A DNA stretch of 64,000 bases from Allolobophora icterica (taxonomy: Eukaryota; Annelida; Clitellata; Crassiclitellata; Lumbricidae). The position numbers were made by a program, and so were the translations under genes. The stretch lies in the NCBI GenBank assembly GCA_963556255.1, contig OY744605.1, forward strand, positions 42,920,335 to 42,984,334. The letters run 5' to 3'. Positions 56,262 through 64,000 of the stretch are shown one piece after another (position 1 is the first letter of the stretch; every line of letters starts with the position of its first letter). A model generated the notes under the pieces. The model was given only the letters and a program-made list of their open reading frames with translations. It was not told the DNA's origin and ran no database searches.

Positions 56262-56470
56262 CTATAGCGCCTCTAGAAGTCAACTACTACTCAGAGGCGC
56301 TCCCGACTACAACATTTGATACTGTGCCGGAATTTTCACGCCGAAGCGCCACGAGCAATTGCGAGTGAAGGACTTGCCCAATGTCCGTACGCAGCGGCTA
56401 GAGTGGGATTCGAACCTGCAACCTCCCGGTCACAAGGCGCCGAACTTACCACTGAGCCACCACGCCCCAC
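56260..56470 (-). repeat. tRNA-derived SINE (family C)
   Basis: The minus strand begins GGGGCGTGGTGGCTCAGTGG, with A-box TGGCTCAGTGG and B-box GGTTCGAATCC at tRNA-like spacing. The body ends in GAGCGCCTCT / AGAGGCGCTA inverted motifs next to the (TA)n tail. Confidence 0.75.
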
Positions 56471-56784
56471 AATACAAAATGGAAATGCAGTGCCATTAAT
56501 AAGCAATACATAGGCCTAATTCAAATTAAGCGTTTATATAACTTCTTACATATACTAAACCACACAATTAAAGTTCTGTTCTGAGTCCACTACAGCTAGT
56601 TTTGAAGCTTTTAAGTGCGAACTTACAAAATAGCAGACTCCATACCAACTGAGTTTTAAAAAATCCTAACAATTCTCAAAGAAACTGATGCTTCTGTAAC
56701 GTAAAATTATAGGTAGCCTGCAGCCTCGTCCCTCGTCCAGGGTTGTACAGACTTACCAATCTGTTAGATCGCCTTGTATAAGCT

Positions 56785-56981
56785 CATAGTCATAATTTGT
56801 GGGTGGTACGAGGTGTACCCGTACCCCCACTTTTGGATTGGGAGGTACTGTACCCCCACCTTTTGAACGATGCCAATCAATATTTTATTGTTGTGCCTTC
56901 CCAGAGATCGCAGTCTCCGCCTTGTTTCGTGTATGTAAGAAATTGGTACCCCCACTTTTTAGACCAAAAGTTACGCTCCTG
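56785..56981 (+). mobile_element. hAT MITE family E, copy 4
   Basis: Ends CATAGTCATAATTT and the complement of CAGGAGCGTAAC; perfect 8-bp duplication TATAAGCT (56777-56784 and 56982-56989). Confidence 0.9.
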
Positions 56982-57659
56982 TATAAGCTCCAAGGCTCGG
57001 CCCCATCACTACCACCGAGATCCAGAAGTAGGCTACAGTCAGACGCATCCGATTACCCGATCGGTTGCACAGCCTCGATCTGCCACCTGTTCCATGCAAT
57101 TTCTTTGAAATTTCTTTGAAACTGCACGCCAAAACAGTACGAGTAAGGAACTATAAGGATTGATCGATAGCGATATTACATATTTGCGACGGTCTCTAGG
57201 CTAGTTTGGTAAGCGCAGCGTGTTGTTCGGGACCTAGGATTGTTTCTGGACGAGGACATGTAGCCATGCACGAAGCCGATGCGCGTTTACAGAAAGCGCA
57301 AACATTGGGGGGGGGGGCCCTTCTGAACGTGTAGGCTGAGTCTGAGACTCTGGTGGTGTTTAGCCTGTCATGTGCAAAAACCCACGAAGTTGAACTTGAA
57401 GCCATTTTTGTTAGTTTTATTCACACTGTGATTGCAAATATAGAAGCTAGGCCCTATTTCAAGGAATGTGAAGTTATTTGATTTAACGTTATCTTTAATA
57501 ATTGAAAAAATATTTTAAATCGTTTGGGGGGGCCCTCCGAGATTTAGGGGCCCTAGGCTCGCGCCTTGTGCGCCTACGCGTAAACTCGCCTCCGGCACGA
57601 AGGGGCAGACGAATTCTTTCGATCGATTGCGTCAGATCAGAGCTACGTAGGCCTACACG

Positions 57660-58170
57660 GTTAAATTAAAATACGCCGCCGCATCGAATCTCTTCCGTTC
57701 CTTCATTCTGACGCGCCTGGACTATTGTAACTTTGTCTTTGCAGGCTTTGGTTGCGATAAGACAGCTTCAGCCCAGTCTCTACTGCGCCGCTAACCTGCC
57801 AAAATCCTCGCATGGTTTGAGCAGATTCAGCTAGGGCCTAATACGCGAGACGTTGCACTGGCTTCCGGTCTTAGACTACTAGATGCTAAAGATGAGCTTC
57901 AGTATCCAGTGCGACCCCAGAATACACCAGAGCTCTGCGCTCCTACTTCTGGCCAGCCTCGACGATAGTCGAGTTCAGCGGCCAACAAGGATCTGTTGGT
58001 CCCGCGCTACCGTACGACGATGCTGGCAAGCCATGCTCCTCTTTCAACAGTCTTCACCAGATATACCATTCAGTCGCTATCCTTAGTCGTTCCATTTCAG
58101 ATCTGTTAGCTATGTTTAGCTGCCTTCTGAGGTTCTGAAAGGCGCTACACAAATAGCCGGACACAAACAC
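57660..58170 (+). mobile_element. LINE reverse-transcriptase C-terminal fragment, heavily decayed
   Basis: GACGCGCCTGGACTATTGTAAC encodes TRLDYCN, the conserved start of the LINE C-terminal region. A 3' end GGCGCTACACAAATAGCCGGACACA follows. Many stops and shifts. Confidence 0.5.
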
Positions 58171-58924
58171 ATACAAAAGCAATGTTCCCGCGTAACGTCG
58201 AAGCCATGAGAAAGAAGCGAACACTAAGAAGTCTAATCTTAGTAATCTATGAACTTCTCTAGCGCAAATCTAGTCAGCTGAAGGCATTAGTCGATGGTCG
58301 CTATTAAGCAACATCAGTGTGCAAGACAAATTCCAGGACGAGTTCACTTGAAACCCAAGAAAGGAATCGGAGATGGCATGGAAGAAGAAACAAGTCCAGG
58401 AAAAGATTTTTTAGTCATTGAAGACCTGAAGAGCAGAATTTACAGAGCAAACGTTTGCAAGAAGTGGCGAAGACAAAAACCGAAGATGATGATGGGAACC
58501 ATCGAGGCATGTTACCTTACATTTAGTATATTCCATTACAATTTGACGTGAATCAACAATACAGCAGCTGTTGAATATCTTACACAGACCACGAAAATGG
58601 GTGAAGACGAGCAGTTCCGGTCCCAGATACTGGAACAGTTTCCCTTCCGCGATTCGATCTGCTGACTCAGTGGAGTCCTTCAAATCCAAACCTTACAACT
58701 TATTCTGTTAGTTAGTTGTGAGGCGCACTTGTAATGGCAAGGCTGTTACGGCACCATAGAATTTGTCATTATTATTATTATTCGTAAAGCCATCTTCCAG
58801 AAAGAGCCACAGGTATAAGGTGTTACGGATTTCACTTTCTCAGCCAGTTTCTCTCCATCTTTATCTAATTTTTTAACTGACGGTGCAATCATAATTTTAT
58901 GTTATAGCAGAATTGGCTACAGTG

Positions 58925-59030
58925 GAACAGAAACCTTTCTGTTCTAGCATGGATTTGAACCCCAACCACAGGGTTGATAGTCCGGCATGCTTGCTAACCA
59001 CTAGACTGTGGAAGGATAGCCGAATGGCCT
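58925..59030 (-). repeat. tRNA-derived sequence (SINE or tRNA pseudogene)
   Basis: The minus strand reads CAGTCTAGTGGTTAGCAAGC (A-box) and GGTTGGGGTTCAAATCC (B-box) at tRNA spacing. There is no matching acceptor stem, so this is not a functional tRNA gene. Confidence 0.5.
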
Positions 59031-60126
59031 GCACGCTTATTTTGCAACACTGTGTGCAAGTGACAATTGCGAGACACTCCCCAGAGGTCGCTAGTGTGTC
59101 ATTGATGCACAACTGCTCAGCACAATTGGTGGATTCTTTCTCATTATACATTGGTGCTTAATTATAACACAAACGACTATAACACATCCTTAAACAAAGC
59201 ATAAAGTCATTTTGGAAAACAATTGTAATATTGTATATTGTTGGCACAACAACATCAGCCACACTGGAAGTCTATCCAGAGAACTATAAAGCATCAACAG
59301 TCATTGCATCTGACAAAAAACCTACATCCAAACCGAAAATCTGTCTTCAGATTCCATCTTTTTGACACAAGAATAGAACACATTCAAGTTAAAATCCAAT
59401 ACCAACAATATCAATGACTTGCCATAGAAAACAAATTCTAATACAGTCTCAACGTATCAAGTATTTTATAGGCATGGGCACAAGTCTAAAGGCACATTAA
59501 AACATGCAGTTGAATGACACAGTCCAATAAGACTCATGAATGAAATAAAACACAAACGTATTGGATGGACAATCCACACGAGAATTTTAACAGCTATCAC
59601 ATCGTCTACAGAACACTATCCACACGCAGAACAGATTAAGGCAATAAATGTAAATTTATACAATTCACCAAGCTGTACTTTAGATTTACATGATGTAATA
59701 TTAAGCAAAAGTGCAAAAATTCAGACAATAAACACATCATGATCACAAAAACATCACGCAAGCTGATGTGAAGCCATAGATACATTCAAACTATATACAT
59801 AATATCATTACAATTATTATTACTTCAACACAAATACCAAGAACAGAAGAAAATAAACAAAATGTGAGCAGTAAACAGAAAACAATGTATATGCAGTGAA
59901 TAGGATATTTATTAACAGATTACATATATACTCAGTATAACATGTAATTTAAAAATAGTACCCTAACTAAAATAGATCGTTTCGATGTTAACTTTTAGAA
60001 ACTTGAGATTTGCCCAACATCTTGTTATATGCTTCACATAATAAAATATTTGCTGTAATCCACTACAGAAAAAATTTCCTCAAATAGAATGCATTTCCTC
60101 TTAAGAGTACTATTCCTATCTAAAAC

Positions 60127-60959
60127 CAGTCTTGTTGTCCTCGAGACCAAGGTCTTGGTCTCGAGCGCACTCGAGTTCGTTTTTAAAAGTCTTGGTCTTG
60201 GTCTTGAGGTTCAAGGTCTTGGTCTTGAGGTTCAAGGTCTTGGTCTTGAGGTTCAAAGTCTTGGTCTTGGTCTCGCAAGACCAAGACCGGCTGTTAATAT
60301 GAACAGTCATTTAACAGAACTCAAGAATTCTGTATCAAGCCTGCTTGCATCATACGACCAATATCTATGGATGGATACAAGTCATGTTGGTCAGGAAAAC
60401 CCATTGGCAGCAGCAACAGTTATTCTGTATCAGACGGTATGATAAACCATGGGAAGATTTCAAAAGGACTCACTATCTGTAGGCCTACATTTACATCCAG
60501 TGCTTGAAAAGCTAGTCTGTGTGTGTCAGCGACTTCAGCACCTGTAGAACGTATTTTTTCACATGGCAGAATTTTTATGAGGCCCACCAGGCACGTCTTG
60601 GTCAGAAAATTCTGAGCGAATTGGTTTTTATAAAATACAGAAGGCATTTGGTATAAGAGTTTGCATGAAGGACTTTTGAATACAAATTCGGATTTCTCTG
60701 CAGTTTGCATTTAAAGTTAATTTGCTTGAATAAAATAAAAGACTAATGTTTTCATTAAAATAGCGAATATTCCGACTTTACAATTTTTAGAAGTCTTGAC
60801 CTGATTTCAATTTTTTGGGTCTTGGTCTTGAGGTTCAAGGTCTTGGTCTTGGTCTCGAGGTTCAAAGTCTTGGTCTTGGTCTCGAGGTGCAAGGTCTTGG
60901 TCTTGGTCTTGAGCTTCAAGGTCTTGGTCTTGAGGTTTAAGGTCTTGACAACAAGACTG
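60127..60959 (+). mobile_element. hAT transposon relic with minisatellite arrays
   Basis: Inverted ends CAGTCTTGTTGTC are flanked by the 8-bp duplication TCTAAAAC (60119-60126 and 60960-60967). Arrays of a 21-bp unit (GGTCTTGGTCTTGAGGTTCAA) occupy about 60180-60290 and 60815-60945, both in the same orientation. Between them, about 60510-60655 encodes a hAT C-terminal dimerisation remnant (VSATSAPVERIFSHGRIFMRP, then RLGQKILSELVFIKY in the next frame). One frameshift and missing N-terminal domains make it inactive. Confidence 0.85.
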
Positions 60960-61454
60960 TCTAAAACATAGGCCATCTGTTTAATTTGTCTGCAAACACA
61001 GTCATATTTCAATATAATTCTTCAACCAAAGAACATCACATGTAATGTTCCAGTAAAAACCAATCACTTGGCACTAAAAATACAAGCCATACTTGTCTGT
61101 GATGGTTGAAACCAAGCAACACAACAATCTCCTAGCTTAAGGATCATTTGGCTGAGGCACAGGATACGCTTATCTGCCAATTCAAAATCTATTCTTATGA
61201 GTCGCATGGTTTGACAACGAAGAGTACAGTAATAAATTGCATGTGATAAAACAGAATTCAAACCTCAGATACCAATACTATTATTATCTCTCGGTGACTG
61301 TACAATCTGCTCATCATGCTGTTATTATCATTGTTACTATCATCATGCTGTTACTATTACATCCTTATTTATATCATAATAACATATTTATTATTATTAT
61401 TATTCAGTTTTTAATGCAGTGTAAATGTAATGTAACTGTAAATGTTCGCGATTT

Positions 61455-61572
61455 TCTATAGCGACCGTGTATGGCCTCGACCATGCTCATTTTTCAATGA
61501 ATTGATCGGGTGAGATCCTTCACCACCGCTTGCCCGTTTCAATGGGTGCCACGCCATTTAAGGTCCCCATGT
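61455..61572 (-). repeat. SINE family D body (copy 2, 5'-truncated)
   Basis: It matches the complement of 43553-43665 (GGGACCTTAAATGGCGTGGC, GGTGGTGAAGGATCTCA, CCGATCAATTCATTG) without the tRNA-like head. Confidence 0.6.
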
Positions 61573-63072
61573 TTGTGAAAGACACTCTTAGGACTTTCTC
61601 AGCAATGTGGAGTGAAGACATCCGTGGCATTAGTATTATGAAGAAAACTAACCAGTTTAAAAATACATGAAATTGTGGTAAGAAAATACGAGGTAAAATA
61701 TGAGGAAAATGTGTGGTCAGAAATTATTATACTGTAAAAAACACAAAAGGAAAGGAAACAGCACAGAAACTGATGGAAGTTGTCATCAAGTAGGAAGAAA
61801 ACAGACGGAAGCATATTAATGTAAAGCCACTTTCAGATAAGCTGCAAAATCCTTCCACAGAGATAGATAATTAAAAATATGACTCACTCTTTGATGACTA
61901 AACAAAAGAAAAAAGATGAAACTAAGAAAGAAGGACCTGCTGTCAATTGGAAGCACATGAAAATCAACAGACCAGAATACTGTCCATCATTAAAGAGCCC
62001 ATCCAAAACATTGTGCTGATGAGGAACAATTCTGTAATGTGTTACAAATTGTGACAATGTCAGGTGGCCGGCAAATCGGAAGTCAATTTTCTATACATTC
62101 TATTTTAAAATATCTTTTGGTTTCAATCAATAAATAAACTTGTCATCTTGTCACTTGGCAAAACCTTCAATAATGCAACTAGGTTTAAGCCCCCATTAAA
62201 ACAGGTTGTAGCAATGTTTATTTCATGATAGGTGACAATTCTGCTCATCCTGCGTAAACCTTTTTTAAAGAACTACTCTCAAGCTGAGCCAGTAAACGAA
62301 AGACTTGTCAAAATCAGACATTCACTGCATAATTTAAAATAAAAGTTGCGCTGCTGCCTGTTAGATTTTGGTTACAGAAAGCAAAACCTACTGAAACATT
62401 TTTTTCAACTGCAGACTGTCTTGAAGTTTGCTCAGTGTCACTGCTTAAATGTGAGCACGTTGATGCAACACTATCAGTACAAACAAACTATAACCTGATC
62501 AGTTACAGTAAGAAATACCTAAAACATTAAAACAAGAAGAGCTGCAATGGAAATGATCCCCCAGGACCAAACATTCCAAAATAGAAAAAAGCAGCAAACA
62601 TCCAAGTTGACCAATAAGAATAACTGGAGTTTTAAACACACACACACATCTTAAAAAATATAAGAAAATTACTTATATTTGACACCCTAAACAAGTAAAA
62701 GAACTTTGACATCCAATATCTTGAGCACTTCACAACACTTTAGAGAGTCAATTACAGGACAAACTTTAACCTGCTTTATAAAATTATTACATCAGTATGA
62801 ACTTGTACACTTTAAAATTACAAATTCACAGCAAGCTCATGAATTACCAATAGATTTAACACAAAAAACAAGATGGGTGATTATACAAAATTATCAGGTA
62901 TAGGTAGCACAATGTGGAAAAATTTCCAGTAAACAATAATGAATATATCATTACATTATATCATGCTGTTTCATACTTTTACAAGTATATTATATATATA
63001 AACCTAATTTATCATGGCATGGCAAGATTTTGATGCTAACGTATTTCGAAAATTTAACACCCTTAGACAGAA

Positions 63073-63821
63073 TCATAAGGGTTTGGTGGTAGAAGTATGA
63101 GTAGCTGTAGCACTAGTGACATCATTCATTTCAGTATCTGTCTCATTCTTTTCTTCACTCGTATTCACTGACACGTCACTGTTGTTGTTGCTTCCAACGA
63201 GTTTTACTGCACCGCTTTCGTGAAGATTAGATTCGACAGTGTCATTGATGGCCGCAGCTTCTTCCAGATTCACTTTCCCCTTGCGGCAGCACCGCCGGCG
63301 TATTTCCACAATCGTCACAGCAATCCACAATGGCAACGGCATAAACATGGCAACAACAACCGGTGACACAACGGACAGATCAGCCTCCGGTTGAGGCAAC
63401 GAAAATTTCATAAGGATAATCGGTAGTCCTGTGTTCTGGATACCAGTTTCTATGGCTATAGTCAGAACTCGAGGTAACGGTTGACGCAAGATGAAAGCAA
63501 CGAGACCGCTGATCAGAAAACCAAGGTATGGTAGCAGACAACCGCAGAGAATAAGAGAAGGCGTAATGAGACGGAAAATGTAAAGGTTTGAGTAGACACC
63601 GATTGTAAACATGAACAGTATGAGGACGATGTAAAATGGACGGAGACAGCGAATGATAAACTTTGCTCCTTTGATCCATTTCTTCTGAATGAGAATGCCG
63701 ATCGCAACGGGGACAAGGACGCTAATGAGCGAAATGATTATGTTTTCAAAAGGAATTTTTACATGAGTGCCACCTTCCATAATGTGCTGACCGAGTGTGA
63801 AAAGCCACAGTGGAATCATAA
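63073..63821 (-). CDS. SLC10-family sodium/solute cotransporter, last exon (partial)
   Basis: This is the 3'-terminal coding exon of a bile-acid/sodium symporter-like gene whose upstream exons lie beyond the right edge. The exon starts at 63821 after the acceptor TTTCTGCTTATTGTAG; the in-frame ATG at 63843 lies before this and has stops just upstream, so it is not a start. It encodes IPLWLFTLG, then about five to six membrane helices, the ETGIQNTGLPIILMKF motif (the E-x-G-x-Q-N sodium-site region of SLC10 proteins) and PVVVAMFMPLPLWIAV. A cytosolic tail of about 70 residues, rich in Ser/Thr/Asn/Glu, follows. Substrate cannot be inferred. Confidence 0.88.
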
Positions 63822-64000
63822 CTACAATAAGCAGAAATGTCATAATTCATTAAAACCTTAAATTGAATGTCAAGTTTCATTAAAATTTAATAAAAATTAT
63901 GAAGCTGTATGGTCCTTAACTCTTCTGTAAACAAGAGGCAAGAAAAGGATATTTTCGTTTTAGGAAGGGCAGTTGGCCCAAAATCTTTGTTCAGCATACT

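Noticed and set aside
58925..59030. Functional tRNA gene on the minus strand
   Set aside because: A- and B-box-like motifs exist, but acceptor-stem pairing is absent.
63822..63843. ATG at 63843 as start of the SLC10 protein
   Set aside because: Stops lie just upstream and a consensus splice acceptor TTTCTGCTTATTGTAG ends at 63822, so the frame is an internal/last exon.

Overview
The window is animal (metazoan) genomic DNA. It has intron-containing genes with GT/GC-AG splice sites, many microsatellites, tRNA-derived SINEs, CR1/L2-like LINE 3' ends and hAT MITEs. A TRIM-NHL gene and the repeat mix fit a marine invertebrate, but sequence alone does not fix the species.

Region 1 (about 0.5-16.1 kb) is a nearly complete, apparently undamaged Polinton/Maverick (adintovirus-type) element. 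In order it carries a Cys-rich small ORF, protein-primed DNA polymerase B (+), retroviral-type integrase (-), a zinc-ribbon/phospholipase A2 protein (-), the packaging ATPase (+), a coiled-coil protein, penton-type minor capsid protein, pVI-like amphipathic protein, double-jelly-roll major capsid protein, a hydrophobic Cys-tailed protein, adenain-like protease, a long repeat-shaft fibre-like protein, a beta-rich orphan and a hydrophobic membrane protein. Replication and integration, virion assembly and maturation, and attachment functions are all present with open frames. The most notable point is that the protease frame has no upstream ATG covering its conserved N-terminus. It joins the preceding gene through a canonical A AAA AAC slippery heptamer placed directly before that gene's stop codon, which suggests programmed -1 frameshifting.

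Region 2 (16.1-21 kb) holds a truncated LINE 3' end, a 1.5 kb non-autonomous DNA transposon with a 6-bp target duplication, and the 5' flank of the next gene. Region 3 (21.08-33.57 kb, + strand) is a complete 11-coding-exon gene for the casein kinase 2 catalytic subunit (352 codons of protein). One intron is GC-AG and the 3' UTR is probably interrupted by an intron. hAT MITEs sit in its introns. Region 4 (39.3-44.0 kb, - strand) is a RING/B-box/filamin/NHL TRIM gene in two exons, and its RING exon contains a frameshift. Region 5 (44-63 kb) is repeat-rich intergenic DNA with microsatellites, SINEs, LINE fragments, a hAT MITE family with perfect 8-bp target duplications, and a hAT relic. The stretch 41.4-57.7 kb is strikingly enriched for the palindrome TAGGCCTA. 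Region 6 (63.07-63.82 kb, - strand) is the last exon of an SLC10-family sodium/solute cotransporter that continues past the window.
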